Assembly: GCF_009295515.1 (NCBI RefSeq)
Contig: NZ_RQVV01000011.1
Coordinates: forward strand, 1-64,000
Reading direction: 5' to 3'
DNA from: Erwinia endophytica
Lineage (GTDB): Bacteria; Pseudomonadota; Gammaproteobacteria; Enterobacterales; Enterobacteriaceae
DNA: 64,000 bases
Shown in pieces: positions 50,709 to 59,963 of the stretch (the first letter of the stretch is position 1; each line of letters opens with the position of its first letter). Position numbers and translations under genes: made by a program. The notes under the pieces are model-generated. The model had not been told where the DNA came from, did not search any database, and saw nothing but the letters and a program-made list of their open reading frames with translations.

Positions 50709-50773
50709 ACAGGGTTCGAACTTGCAGCAGGTCGAGTCTCACGTAGTGAGGCAACGTTGTTTGTTGCGTCAGG
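50709..50773. repeat. second, degenerate copy of the tRNA-associated repeat
   Basis: GGGTTCGAACTTGCAGCAGG, then TCGAGTC, TCACGTAGTGA and GGCAACGTTG parallels GGATTTGAACCTGTAGCAGG, TTCGAGTT, GCGAAGCG and ACAACGTTG at 50441-50490. It has no tRNA acceptor end. The rest of 50774-51384 has no recognisable gene. Confidence 0.5.
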
Positions 50774-51384
50774 CTGTGGAACCTTACGGATACATGGTGC
50801 ATTAATGCCGATTCATTAGGGAAAATGCCCATCATTTTGTCAATCTCGCGAATCACCTTATTATAAAAAAGAGAGCGCCAGGAGAAACAGCGAGGGGTTT
50901 AATTGTATTACCATTCAATTTTATAGGGAATATTGAATGGTTTTCTTGATGCCATTGCCGTTAGTGGGCAAGGTATTTTGATATCTCAATTCTCTACAAG
51001 CGAACACACCACGCCTGTTCATTCAAATTACTGTATGTCTTGTGGATTTGAACTCAGGTACGAGCACAATCCGTTCGGTTGTTTTTTGGGAGTCAAGCAG
51101 GCTTTTCAAACTGTGCCTATCACTTCACCTATTTGGATTATTTGATGGCGGTCCGTGGATATCAGTGCAAAACTCAATTTATCAGCAATACCTGGCATAT
51201 ATACCACTACTGGCCTGTTTCGATGGATAGAACGATATTCACACAAGGGCGTCGCCTGTGGATAGTGCGAAAGCGATGCGCTACGCATTCTATGCGTATT
51301 AGTATGGCATTTCATTCCGGTTGTTGCCCGACTGGGGCAGCATCAAATGGACAATTTTCAATTTCTATTTTAGTCGAACAGCTT

Positions 51385-51822
51385 AAAGCAAAAAAGAGAT
51401 GCGACATCTTTCCAGGCCGACAATATGTCAGTTTGCGTGGTCAGGATGTCTGGCTTGCCTGTTTTACCTGTTACTGTATCGCGGTTATTCAATTGATAAT
51501 GGGGGCGCGGTATTGGTAGCGCGGTATAGCTGGCCTTTATTGATTGTCGGATTGACTCTGTTGCTGTTTAGAGAGCGCCTCCGCCCCGACGGTATGGGGG
51601 ACTGGCTTCATCGCTGTCGTGGTGACCCTGACGCAGGGGCGTATCACTCGAATTTCGGTAGAACATCCACAAGCATCGATGCGGGTGTTTACCGGCGCGT
51701 TGTGTTTTGCATTGCATTGCTCTCAGTCCTTTCCAGGCGATTTTCCGTCGATTCTCATGGGGGAATTTTTGGCTTTTCTTGTTCTCAACGCGGGTCTCAA
51801 TGGTGCTTTTAGTGTCATTTAG
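51385..51822 (+). pseudogene. remnant of an EamA/DMT-type transporter gene
   Basis: Two frames together read like part of a drug/metabolite transporter. First comes FYLLLYRGYSIDNGGAVLVA with RYSWPLLIVGLTLLLFRERL, the WP and ERL motifs typical of EamA proteins. After a +1 shift follows TGFIAVVVTLTQGRI and LMGEFLAFLVLNAGL. The break coincides with a run of five Gs at 51596-51600; four Gs would restore one frame. The N-terminal half of the gene has no readable frame and a stop lies just before 51399, so the gene is dead even if the G-run is a sequencing error. Original substrate unknown. Confidence 0.55.
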
Positions 51823-52026
51823 CCATTTTCTGTGGCCGGACAGATCAGGTGGTGTTACGCCGATAGAAAAGGAGAGCACGGCCAGTGAGACGGAGGCAGA
51901 TTGACCTTCCTCTTAAAGGGATCCCGATTGGGAAATGAAATCGATGCTCTCTTCCTGAGAAACGCTCAACATTTTTCAGTAAATAAGCACTATATATGAA
52001 GATTGCCGCTGTAATTTTGTAGTGCG

Positions 52027-52215
52027 TTAATTCATGAGACTGATTTTACTATTTGCGGAGAATGCCTGAATACGTTCTCCGACAGCGTTAACCGCGATAT
52101 TACCCTGCGATATTTCATGGCAATCAGTCGGTATTTTAAATGCATTTATTTGTTCTAAAATATTATTTTTCCCGAATAGATACTGACCCAGTAAAGCAGC
52201 ATATTTTTCGATCAC
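52027..52215 (-). CDS. hypothetical 62-residue protein downstream of ada-alkA
   Basis: A small frame starts at GTG with AAGGGG 5 bases upstream, 14 bases after the ada-alkA stop and on the same strand. The product (MIEKYAALLGQYLFGKN, then IPTDCHEISQGNIAVN) has no membrane span, no signal peptide and no motif I recognise. Good spacing suggests cotranscription, but conservation is untested and it could be chance. The interval 51823-52026 before it holds nothing evident. Confidence 0.35.
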   Translation of the reverse strand: MIEKYAALLGQYLFGKNNILEQINAFKIPTDCHEISQGNIAVNAVGERIQAFSANSKISLMN

Positions 52216-52229
52216 CTCATCCCCTTATT

Positions 52230-53696
52230 TTACTTCTCTTTAACTGGTGTCAGATTTTTCCAGATATGCATTACTGCGTAGCTGCGCCATGGTCGCCATG
52301 CCTGTGACATCACTTCAGCCTGTTTTGCCGTCACGCCACCCAGATTCTTCCTTACCACCACATCTTCTTTCGGAAACGCATCAGGCCAGCGCAGAGCACG
52401 CATCGCGATGTAATGCGCGGTCCATGCACCGATACCCGGTAGCTCAATCAGCCGCGCTATCATCTCTTGTGGGTGCACGGCAGCCTCAAGTTGTAACGCT
52501 CCCGTCGTACAGGCTTTTGCTACAGCCAGCAGTGTTCCTGCGCGGGTACTGACGATGCCAAGGCTGGCAATGTCGTCCAGCGTCGCGGTAGCCACTTTGC
52601 TGGGCAGAGGGGTGATATGGCTAAGTTCAGGAAAGGGGGTGGCGACGGTTTCCCCGAAAGCTGCGGCGAATCGTCCTGTGAGGGTGGTGGCCGCCTTCAC
52701 CGTGATTTGCTGACCAAGAATGGCCCTGACTGTCATCTCAAAACCATCAAATGCGCCAGGGACACGCAATCCTGGATTGCGCGACACGCTTTCCTGCAGT
52801 AACGGCATCTGTTGCAGATGCCTGGCAATCAACGTCGGATGCGCCGTCAAATCGAACAGATTTCTCAGTCGTCGCAGTAACGCTGGCAACACCGGCGTCA
52901 ACGAATGCGTAAATTCAATCTTCAGGGCTGACTGATGGCTGGCCTGTACCACTCGAATCCATCCTTTATGCTTGCCCAGTTGCACTGTCCGGGCATAACT
53001 TTGCGTATCCACGTGCTCGATGCCTTTAATGGCGCGCTTGTGCAGAAAGTCCAGCATCGCCTTCCAGTCATATGGCGGTCGATAGCTTAACAGTAATGTG
53101 GATGTCTCTTGGGGGGGAAGCCGGTCTGGACTCTGGCCAGCATTTTTGCGCAAGCGGCTGGGTGGCATACGGTAGCTGTTGCTGAATGCCGCGTTAAAAC
53201 GTCGGAGGCTGGCAAAACCGCTGGCATAGGCTATTTCGGTAATAGGCAGCGTGGTTTCGGTTAATAACTGTTTGGCCAGCAGTAAACGTCGGGTTTGTTT
53301 TAACTCCATCGGCGACACACCCAGTTCTTTTTGCACTATCCGTCGCAATTGGCGGGAACTCAGTGAGAACTGTGTGGCGATGTCTTCCAGACTGGCGCCG
53401 TTCTCGATCAATCCCTCTTCAATTTTTTGCAGCAGCAGGTCAGTTACCCGGCGGCTACTGTCTACCGGTGCGTTGCCCGGGGCCAGTTCAGGGCGACAAC
53501 GTAGACAGGGACGGAAAGCCGCTTTTTCTGCTGCTTCCGCACTGGAAAAAAAACGGCAGTTTTTTTCCCGGGGCGGTTTTGCCGGGCATACTGGTCGGCA
53601 GTAAATTCCGGTTGAGGTCACGCCAACATAAAAGAGGCCGTCAAACCGGGCATCACGAGAGATTAATGCCTGGTATACTATTTTTCCATCGATCAT
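52230..53696 (-). CDS. Ada-AlkA fusion: methyl-sensing regulator and 3-methyladenine glycosylase
   Basis: This 488-residue protein joins three modules. Residues 1-75 are an Ada zinc domain with Cys33, Cys37, Cys64 and Cys67 (YCRPVC, CLRC), which in Ada accepts methyl groups from DNA phosphotriesters. Residues about 85-185 are an AraC-type helix-turn-helix (ASLEDIATQFSLSSRQLRRIV, ITEIAYASGFASLRRFNAAF). Residues about 200-488 are AlkA: an N-terminal domain, then the HhH-GPD glycosylase with LPGIGAWTAHYIAMRAL and an acidic FPKED at the catalytic-Asp position. The Ada methyltransferase domain is missing; Ogt next door provides it. It likely senses methylation damage and excises alkylated bases. 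Confidence 0.9.
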   Translation of the reverse strand: MIDGKIVYQALISRDARFDGLFYVGVTSTGIYCRPVCPAKPPREKNCRFFSSAEAAEKAAFRPCLRCRPELAPGNAPVDSSRRVTDLLLQKIEEGLIENGASLEDIATQFSLSSRQLRRIVQKELGVSPMELKQTRRLLLAKQLLTETTLPITEIAYASGFASLRRFNAAFSNSYRMPPSRLRKNAGQSPDRLPPQETSTLLLSYRPPYDWKAMLDFLHKRAIKGIEHVDTQSYARTVQLGKHKGWIRVVQASHQSALKIEFTHSLTPVLPALLRRLRNLFDLTAHPTLIARHLQQMPLLQESVSRNPGLRVPGAFDGFEMTVRAILGQQITVKAATTLTGRFAAAFGETVATPFPELSHITPLPSKVATATLDDIASLGIVSTRAGTLLAVAKACTTGALQLEAAVHPQEMIARLIELPGIGAWTAHYIAMRALRWPDAFPKEDVVVRKNLGGVTAKQAEVMSQAWRPWRSYAVMHIWKNLTPVKEK

Positions 53697-53754
53697 TATC
53701 GGTTCCTGTATGCTGGTTTTGCAGGCAGGTTAGGCGCTTTTTATCCTCTGTGCC

Positions 53755-53803
53755 AGCCGTTTTCGGACAGCTAACGGCTTTATTTTGCTGTCCGAAAATG
53801 GCT
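53755..53803. repeat. long inverted repeat between ada-alkA and ogt
   Basis: AGCC-G-TTTTCGGACAGC (53755-53771) and GCTGTCCGAAAA-T-GGCT (53787-53803) are 17-base arms with one mismatch and a 15-base loop. It lies in the 174-bp divergent control region, 60-110 bp from each start codon. It could be an operator for the Ada-like regulator or a strong hairpin in a leader RNA. Confidence 0.75.
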
Positions 53804-53870
53804 AGCGCAAATAGCATGATGACGGATAATAGACTGTATTCAGATGATCAGTATGAGTCAGGGGAAGATT

Positions 53871-54374
53871 ATGAGCTACTGCTATAAAATGATGCCATCC
53901 CCGGTGGGAGAACTGAAACTGGTTGCCAGCCCGCGGGGCTTAGCCGCCGTCCTTTGGGAAAACGAAGATCCCTGGCGTGTCCGGCTATTGGCCCCTCAGG
54001 AGGAGCCCCAACATGAAGTGTTGCTGGAGACTGAAAAACAGTTGAGAGAATATTTTGCCGGTGAGCGTCAATGCTTTACCGTGACGCTGGATTTTCAAGG
54101 TACCGAGTTTCAGAAAAAAGTCTGGCAGGCGTTGATGGACATCCCATTTGGCGAAACCCGCAGCTACAGTGAAATTGCGCATGCAATCGGCCATCCGGGT
54201 GCCGTCAGGGCGGTGGGAGCAGCCAATGGCCGAAATCCGCTCTCAATTATTGCGCCTTGTCACCGGGTTATTGGTGCGAATGGGAAACTGACCGGTTATG
54301 CGGGCGGGCTGACGGTGAAAGCCTTTCTGCTCAATATTGAGGCCCGCCATTCTACTGAATTATCCCTTTGTTGA
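53871..54374 (+). CDS. ogt: Methylated-DNA-protein cysteine methyltransferase (Ogt)
   Basis: Ogt repairs O6-methylguanine and O4-methylthymine by moving the alkyl group to its own cysteine. The C-terminal domain shows FQKKVWQALMDIPFGETRSYSEIA, the DNA-binding helix with RAVGAANGRNP, and the acceptor Cys in SIIAPCHRVIGANG. I start at MSYCYKMMPSPVGE (AGGGGAAG upstream), giving 167 residues; an in-frame ATG at 53844 would add nine. It is divergent from ada-alkA, forming an alkylation-repair pair. Confidence 0.93.
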   Translation: MSYCYKMMPSPVGELKLVASPRGLAAVLWENEDPWRVRLLAPQEEPQHEVLLETEKQLREYFAGERQCFTVTLDFQGTEFQKKVWQALMDIPFGETRSYSEIAHAIGHPGAVRAVGAANGRNPLSIIAPCHRVIGANGKLTGYAGGLTVKAFLLNIEARHSTELSLC

Positions 54375-54438
54375 CGGCTGGCAAATTCGTCAGCCAGGGT
54401 GAAAAATTGAGGCGACAGCGGTGATTATTTCGGCTATC

Positions 54439-54458
54439 TTGTTTAGCATATAAAACAA
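54439..54458. promoter_or_regulatory. NadR-type operator upstream of nadA
   Basis: TGTTTA-GCATA-TAAAACA is a near-perfect dyad about 70 bp before nadA. It agrees with the TGTTTA-N-TAAACA boxes through which NadR represses nadA-pnuC and nadB when NAD is plentiful. Confidence 0.65.
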
Positions 54459-54530
54459 ACCTGGCATTATGCCGCAGTGGGAGCGCTAATAGTCGATGGT
54501 TTGTTAAGTTAAAAAAACGAGAGCCACGCT

Positions 54531-55574
54531 ATGAGCCTGATGTTTGATCCTGAAACCACCGTTTATCCGTTCCCGCCTAAACCAGCACGTCTTTCCCTGG
54601 ATGAAAAGCAATTTTATCGGAAAGAGATCAAGCGTTTACTGAAAGAACGCAATGCGGTGATGGTGGCGCATTACTATACTGACCCGGAGATTCAGGCTCT
54701 GGCGGAAGAAACCGGCGGTTGTGTGGCCGATTCACTGGAAATGGCCCGTTTTGGCAGCCAGCACCCGGCCTCAACGCTGTTGGTGGCGGGCGTTCGTTTT
54801 ATGGGCGAAACCGCCAAAATCCTCAGCCCGGAAAAAACCATTTTGATGCCAACGCTGCAGGCTGAGTGCTCGCTCGATTTGGGATGCCCCATTGATGAAT
54901 TCAGTCGCTTTTGTGACCAGCATCCGGATCGTACCGTGGTGGTGTATGCCAATACCTCTGCCGCCGTCAAAGCGCGGGCAGACTGGGTTGTCACTTCCAG
55001 TATTGCGGTCGAGCTGATCGAACATCTTGACCGTCAGGGAGAGAAAATTATTTGGGCGCCAGACCGCCATTTGGGGCGCTATGTTACTCGTCAGACCGGC
55101 GCTGATGTTCTTTGTTGGCAGGGCGCCTGTATTGTGCACGATGAATTTAAAACCCAGGCATTACAGCGTATGAAGGCGCTTTATCCTGCTGCTGCGGTGC
55201 TGGTTCACCCGGAATCGCCACAGGCGATTGTCGATCTTGCTGATGCGGTGGGGTCAACCAGCCAGCTGATCCAGGCGGCCAAAACGTTGCCGCATCGGCA
55301 GATGATTGTGGCAACGGATCGCGGGATTTTTTACAAAATGCAGCAGGCCTGCCCGGATAAAGAATTGCTGGAAGCGCCGACCGCAGGTGAGGGGGCATCA
55401 TGTCGTACTTGCGCGCACTGCCCGTGGATGGCGATGAATGGCCTGAAAGCGATTGCCGATGGACTGACTCAGCATGGCCGCGAGCATGAAATTCATGTGG
55501 ATGCCGCGCTACGTGAAGGTGCATTGATACCGCTGAATCGTATGCTAACCTTTGCGGCAGGTTTAAAAGGGTAA
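54531..55574 (+). CDS. nadA: Quinolinate synthase A
   Basis: NadA condenses iminoaspartate with dihydroxyacetone phosphate to quinolinate, the first committed step in NAD synthesis. The 347-residue 4Fe-4S enzyme contains [48 protein letters not shown] and [13 protein letters not shown]; the cluster uses three spaced cysteines of these motifs. A NadR-type site lies upstream. pnuC follows after 37 bases, so they form one operon. Confidence 0.96.
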   Translation: MSLMFDPETTVYPFPPKPARLSLDEKQFYRKEIKRLLKERNAVMVAHYYTDPEIQALAEETGGCVADSLEMARFGSQHPASTLLVAGVRFMGETAKILSPEKTILMPTLQAECSLDLGCPIDEFSRFCDQHPDRTVVVYANTSAAVKARADWVVTSSIAVELIEHLDRQGEKIIWAPDRHLGRYVTRQTGADVLCWQGACIVHDEFKTQALQRMKALYPAAAVLVHPESPQAIVDLADAVGSTSQLIQAAKTLPHRQMIVATDRGIFYKMQQACPDKELLEAPTAGEGASCRTCAHCPWMAMNGLKAIADGLTQHGREHEIHVDAALREGALIPLNRMLTFAAGLKG

Positions 55575-55611
55575 CGCCTGGCCCCTTACTGCTCAGGACT
55601 GAGATGGCAAT

Positions 55612-56328
55612 ATGGATTTTTTTAGCACGCATAACATTTTACTTCACCTTCCACTGGGAAAGGGAGGTTACGATCTCTCATGGATTGAAGCCATTGGCAC
55701 AGTGGCTGGTTTACTGTGTATCTGGCTCGCCAGCCTGGAAAAAATCAGCAATTATGCCTTTGGACTCGTCAACGTCACGCTGTTTGCGATGATTTTCTTC
55801 CAGATCCAACTTTACGCCAGCCTGCTGTTACAGGTGTTCTTCTTTGTCGCCAATATCTATGGCTGGTATGCCTGGAGCAGGCAGACGGCAGAAAATCAGA
55901 ACCTGCTGCACATCCGCTGGATGACCCTGCCGAAAGCGCTGGGGTGGGCGGGGAGTTGTGTGGTGGCGATTGGGTTGATGACATTGTACATTAACCCGGT
56001 CTTTGCCTGGCTGACCCACGTGGCGGTATCGTTGATGCAGGGGCTGGGACTGTCGGTCGCAATGCCAGCATTGCAGCCGGACGCCTTCCCATTCTGGGAT
56101 TCCTGCCTGATGGTATTGTCGATTGCGGCGATGATTTTGATGACGCGGAAATACGTCGAAAACTGGCTGCTTTGGGTAATAATCAACATAATTAGCGTGA
56201 TGCTCTTTGCCCGTCAGGGCGTTTATGCGATGTCACTGGAGTATGCCATTCTCACCCTGATTGCGCTAAATGGTTGCTGGCTGTGGATTAAAAGCGCCCG
56301 CGAACAAGGTTCACGCGCGCTATCTTAA
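55612..56328 (+). CDS. pnuC: Nicotinamide riboside transporter PnuC
   Basis: PnuC imports nicotinamide riboside by facilitated diffusion coupled to its phosphorylation. The 238-residue protein has about seven hydrophobic helices. IEAIGTVAGLLCIWLASLEKISNYAFGLVNV and FFFVANIYGWYAWSR (the WxxW-type substrate motif) are characteristic; the second half has WLLWVIINIISVMLFARQGVYAM. Operon with nadA, E. coli order. Confidence 0.95.
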   Translation: MDFFSTHNILLHLPLGKGGYDLSWIEAIGTVAGLLCIWLASLEKISNYAFGLVNVTLFAMIFFQIQLYASLLLQVFFFVANIYGWYAWSRQTAENQNLLHIRWMTLPKALGWAGSCVVAIGLMTLYINPVFAWLTHVAVSLMQGLGLSVAMPALQPDAFPFWDSCLMVLSIAAMILMTRKYVENWLLWVIINIISVMLFARQGVYAMSLEYAILTLIALNGCWLWIKSAREQGSRALS

Positions 56329-56330
56329 CC

Positions 56331-57263
56331 TCAGTGATGCGCGTGGGTAGGGTGTTGGTGCTCAGCGTTGCTCTGGCCTAACGCGCAGTCGCTATTATCA
56401 CAATGCTGGTACTCCATCTGCACTGTGGCGTGTGCAATCTGATAATGTTGATGCAGATAATCATGGATACGGTGTAGCAACGCATCGTGATCATAAGGCG
56501 GGATAACCTGCACATGCAGCGTCATTACCGGTTTTTCGCCGACCTGCCACAGATGAATATGGTGAACGTTACGTACTTCAGGAATGCCACGTGTTAACGC
56601 CAGCTTCAGCTTTTCCACATCCACCGAGGTTGGCGCGCCTTCCAGCAGCTCATGAATACTCTCTTTCATTAATCCCCAGGCGCTGCGCAGTACCAGCAAA
56701 GAAACCAGGACCGACAGAATGGGATCGACGGGAGTCCAGCCGGTTAACATAATGATCACCGCCGCGATAATGGCGCCGACCGAGCCCAGCAGATCGCCCA
56801 GCACATGCAGCGCTGCGGCGCGAACATTGAGATTCTTCTCTTCGCTACCGCGGTGTAACAGCCAGAAAGAGAGGATATTGGCCAGCAGGCCGCCAATGGC
56901 GATAATCAGCATAAAGCCACCTGCAACCGGCTCCGGATGCATAAAGCGGCGAACCGCTTCCCAGACGATCAGTATAGTGATGACCAGCAGCGCAATCGCA
57001 TTAACAAAAGCAGCGAGCGTGGTCAGCCGCAACAGACCAAAAGTGTGTTGAGCATTGGGTTTACGGCGGGCAAATTGCACTGCCAGTAGCGCCATCAACA
57101 GGGCCGCGGTATCGGTTAGCATATGTCCGGCATCGGCCAGTAACGCCAGTGAGCCGGAAATCAGTCCGCCGGCGACTTCCGCGACCATAAAAACAACCGT
57201 CACCAGAAAAGCCATCAACAGACGAGTACGGTTGTCGTTAGATTCAGAGTGAGTATGCGCCAT
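56331..57263 (-). CDS. zitB: Cation diffusion facilitator ZitB (zinc exporter)
   Basis: ZitB exports Zn2+ from the cytoplasm in exchange for protons. The 310-residue protein has six membrane helices, with metal-binding [16 protein letters not shown] in helix 2 and [15 protein letters not shown] in helix 5 (His-Asp pairs). A cytoplasmic C-terminal domain follows, and both ends are His-rich ([14 protein letters not shown]). It converges with pnuC, with stops 3 bases apart. Confidence 0.95.
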   Translation of the reverse strand: MAHTHSESNDNRTRLLMAFLVTVVFMVAEVAGGLISGSLALLADAGHMLTDTAALLMALLAVQFARRKPNAQHTFGLLRLTTLAAFVNAIALLVITILIVWEAVRRFMHPEPVAGGFMLIIAIGGLLANILSFWLLHRGSEEKNLNVRAAALHVLGDLLGSVGAIIAAVIIMLTGWTPVDPILSVLVSLLVLRSAWGLMKESIHELLEGAPTSVDVEKLKLALTRGIPEVRNVHHIHLWQVGEKPVMTLHVQVIPPYDHDALLHRIHDYLHQHYQIAHATVQMEYQHCDNSDCALGQSNAEHQHPTHAHH

Positions 57264-57752
57264 AAATATCCAGTTTTTTGAGTAAATATCTTGTTAATTG
57301 TATCAATAAATTCAATTCAGCAGGAGATGTTCGATGCGCTCCGCTCTGCAATTTTCTGAGGAAATCAGTGTGTTCAAGAATAGCGTAAACGGATGATGGC
57401 ATAACAAATAAGGGAGACTCATGACGAAAAAAGTGAACACAGTTGCCTGGATTTAGCATTGCTGACAGTAAATGGTGGCTAAACTTATTCATCATTATTC
57501 TTATGCTTACTCCTGGCATACTTATCACCCGGAACGGATAAAAAAATCGTGTGAACCACTACCTCCGGATTTTAAATAACATGCGGTATCATCTTCATTT
57601 AAGGTTCGGTGGGTAATCTGGACTGTTTTTTAACGATTGAACCAGACGTCTCGGCAGAAGACGTAAAATAGCAAATTTGCAACATGGATATCCGATTAAT
57701 TAGGGTTTCAGGGTAAAAATCGAAATGTGTTTTTGAGCGGCACGGGAGCGGA
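57264..57752. other. zitB-aroG gap, no convincing gene
   Basis: AT-rich non-coding DNA. In E. coli the small gene ybgS lies here and is absent. One frame on the reverse strand (57244-57528) has no ribosome site and overlaps the start of zitB. I see no clear TyrR box, though aroG is a TyrR target in E. coli. Confidence 0.5.
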
Positions 57753-57758
57753 TATAAT
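57753..57758 (+). promoter_or_regulatory. probable -10 box of aroG
   Basis: A perfect TATAAT about 150 bases before aroG. The -35 partner is weak (a T-rich stretch near 57730). It would give a leader of roughly 145 nt, longer than in E. coli. Confidence 0.45.
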
Positions 57759-57909
57759 GTTGCCAGGTTGAACTCTGCTGGCGTATTTATTGCCTGCAGA
57801 ATGATGGGGGATATTTTCGCAAAGTCGATTTACACCCGTTCCCCCACGCGATAAATTGGCAGCGATGCGCCTGGTGTGCAGTATTGCCTGAAAAAACACT
57901 GGAATTATT

Positions 57910-58962
57910 ATGAATTATCAGAATGATGACTTAAGAATCAAAGAAATAAAAGAGCTTCTTCCTCCGGTTGCCTTGTTGGAAAAGTACCCTGCCACGGAAA
58001 TGGCCGCGCAAACCGTTGCGAAAGCCCGCCAGGCCATTCATCATATTCTGAAAAAAGCCGATGACCGTTTATTAGTGGTGATAGGTCCCTGTTCCATTCA
58101 CGATACGGTTGCGGCAAAAGAATACGCCGGACGTTTATTGCAATTGCGTGAAGAACTCAGTGATTCACTGGAAGTGGTCATGCGTGTTTATTTCGAAAAG
58201 CCGCGTACCACTGTGGGTTGGAAAGGGTTGATTAACGACCCGCATATGGATGGCAGTTATCAGATTAATGACGGGTTACGTATCGCCCGTAAATTGTTGT
58301 TGGATATCAATGACACGGGATTACCCGCAGCGGGGGAGTTTTTAGACATGATCACCCCGCAGTATGTTGCCGATCTGATGAGCTGGGGCGCGATTGGCGC
58401 CCGGACCACGGAATCGCAGGTTCACCGTGAGCTGGCATCGGGGCTGTCCTGCCCGGTAGGGTTCAAAAACGGCACTGACGGTACCATTAAGGTGGCAATT
58501 GATGCGATTAATGCGGCCAGTGCGCCTCACAGTTTCCTCTCGGTGACCAAATATGGTCACTCGGCGATCGTTGAGACCGCCGGTAACGGTGACTGTCACA
58601 TTATTCTGCGTGGCGGTAAAGAACCTAACTACAGCGCGCACCATGTTAATGCGGTGAAAGCCGGGTTGGTGAAAGCCGGTCTGGAACCTCAGGTGATGAT
58701 TGACTTCAGCCATGCCAACAGCAGCAAGCAGTTCCAGAAACAATTGCTGGTCGCGGACGATGTGGCGCAGCAGATTGCGGGCGGTGAGAAAGCGATTATC
58801 GGCGTGATGATTGAAAGCCACCTGGTGGAAGGTAATCAGAGTCTGGAAAGCGGCGAACCGCCGGTATATGGCAAGAGTGTGACTGATGCCTGTATTGGGT
58901 GGGCTGATACTGAGAAGGTGCTGCGTCAGTTGGCCGATGCGGTGCGAGCGCGTCGTCGCTAA
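57910..58962 (+). CDS. aroG: DAHP synthase, phenylalanine-sensitive
   Basis: AroG catalyses the first step of the shikimate pathway, joining PEP and erythrose-4-P, and is feedback-inhibited by phenylalanine. The 350 residues equal E. coli AroG. Motifs are VVIGPCSIHD near the N-terminus, MRVYFEKPRTTVGWKGLINDP, GARTTESQVHRELASGLSCPVGFKNGTDG, HHVNAVKAG and IDFSHANSSKQ. Isozyme assignment rests on overall similarity to AroG, including the N-terminal MNYQNDDLRIKEIKELLPP. Confidence 0.95.
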   Translation: MNYQNDDLRIKEIKELLPPVALLEKYPATEMAAQTVAKARQAIHHILKKADDRLLVVIGPCSIHDTVAAKEYAGRLLQLREELSDSLEVVMRVYFEKPRTTVGWKGLINDPHMDGSYQINDGLRIARKLLLDINDTGLPAAGEFLDMITPQYVADLMSWGAIGARTTESQVHRELASGLSCPVGFKNGTDGTIKVAIDAINAASAPHSFLSVTKYGHSAIVETAGNGDCHIILRGGKEPNYSAHHVNAVKAGLVKAGLEPQVMIDFSHANSSKQFQKQLLVADDVAQQIAGGEKAIIGVMIESHLVEGNQSLESGEPPVYGKSVTDACIGWADTEKVLRQLADAVRARRR

Positions 58963-59020
58963 AAGTGTCATGGTGATAAAAAACAGCCCCACCTAAACGC
59001 GTGGGGTTGGTCAGTCATTT

Positions 59021-59046
59021 GAATCCGCCTTACGGCGGATTTTTAC
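59021..59046. terminator. bidirectional terminator between aroG and gpmA
   Basis: AATCCGCC and GGCGGATT pair around TTAC with a T-run on the right. A second hairpin, CCCCAC / GTGGGG, lies just before it. It separates the convergent aroG and gpmA genes. Confidence 0.88.
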
Positions 59047-59053
59047 TGATGGC

Positions 59054-59806
59054 TTACTTTGCTTTACCCTGGTTAGCGACGGCTGCAGCTTTCGCGGCGA
59101 TTTCGTCGGCATCACCCAAATAGTAATGTTTGACGGGCTTGAAGTTTTCGTCGAACTCATAGACCAGCGGTACGCCGGTAGGGATGTTCAGCTCCAGGAT
59201 CTCTGCTTCGCTCATGTTGTCGAGATATTTAACCAGGGCGCGCAGGGAATTACCGTGCGCAGCAATGATCACTTTCTCGCCTTTCTTCATGCGCGGCAGA
59301 ATAGATTCATTCCAGTATGGCAGTACGCGCTCAATCGTTAGCGCCAGGCTTTCCGTGGTGGGCAATTGCTCAGCGGTTAATGAGGCATAACGAGGATCAT
59401 GACCTGGGAAACGTTCATCCGTCCGCTCCAGAGCGGGTGGCGTTACAGCGAAGCCGCGACGCCACTGTTTAACCTGATCATCGCCGTATTTTTGGGCAGT
59501 TTCAGCTTTATCCAGACCCTGCAGCGCACCGTAGTGACGCTCGTTCAGACGCCAGGATTTTTCAACCGGTAGCCACGCCTGATCCACTTCGTCCAGGATG
59601 CTCCACAGCGTGTGGATAGCACGTTTTAGCACTGAAGTGTAAGCGAAGTCGAAGGTGAAACCTTCTTTTTTCAGCAGTTGGCCCGCCGCTTTCGCTTCAG
59701 TACGTCCTTTATCGGACAGCTCCACATCGTACCATCCGGTAAAGCGGTTTTCGTTGTTCCACTGGCTTTCGCCGTGACGTACCAGAACCAGCTTAGTTAC
59801 AGCCAT
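59054..59806 (-). CDS. gpmA: 2,3-bisphosphoglycerate-dependent phosphoglycerate mutase
   Basis: GpmA interconverts 3- and 2-phosphoglycerate in glycolysis. The 250 residues match E. coli. The phosphohistidine is in [12 protein letters not shown] (His11), with [12 protein letters not shown], and the second active His in [16 protein letters not shown] good ribosome site (AAGGAGTTAAGCT) precedes the start. Confidence 0.97.
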   Translation of the reverse strand: MAVTKLVLVRHGESQWNNENRFTGWYDVELSDKGRTEAKAAGQLLKKEGFTFDFAYTSVLKRAIHTLWSILDEVDQAWLPVEKSWRLNERHYGALQGLDKAETAQKYGDDQVKQWRRGFAVTPPALERTDERFPGHDPRYASLTAEQLPTTESLALTIERVLPYWNESILPRMKKGEKVIIAAHGNSLRALVKYLDNMSEAEILELNIPTGVPLVYEFDENFKPVKHYYLGDADEIAAKAAAVANQGKAK

Positions 59807-59963
59807 AGCTTAACTCCTTAATAATCTGACGTTTCTAAGATAATGGTAAACTGAAAATTGCCCGACACAGTCCGTCGCAATTTTTGCTGGCCATTACCAT
59901 AACGGAATTCTTCACAGCAAGTAAGCCTGTAGCGTGCACGATGCGTGATTTTCATGCGCTTAA

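Noticed and set aside
50933-51519. ORFs of 70, 62 and 146 codons before the DMT remnant
   Set aside because: They overlap one another in different frames, lack ribosome sites and show no recognisable motifs; the area looks like decayed DNA.
50330-52230. Prophage or genomic island at the tRNA-Lys genes
   Set aside because: No integrase, no phage gene and no att-type pair at a plausible distance; the 25-bp repeat is a local tRNA duplication.
57244-57528. 94-codon reverse ORF upstream of zitB
   Set aside because: No ribosome site, rare start, overlap with the zitB start and no family resemblance; not the missing ybgS.
57690-57909. TyrR boxes before aroG
   Set aside because: TGTAAA-N6-TTTACA could not be found even with several mismatches, so no site is annotated.
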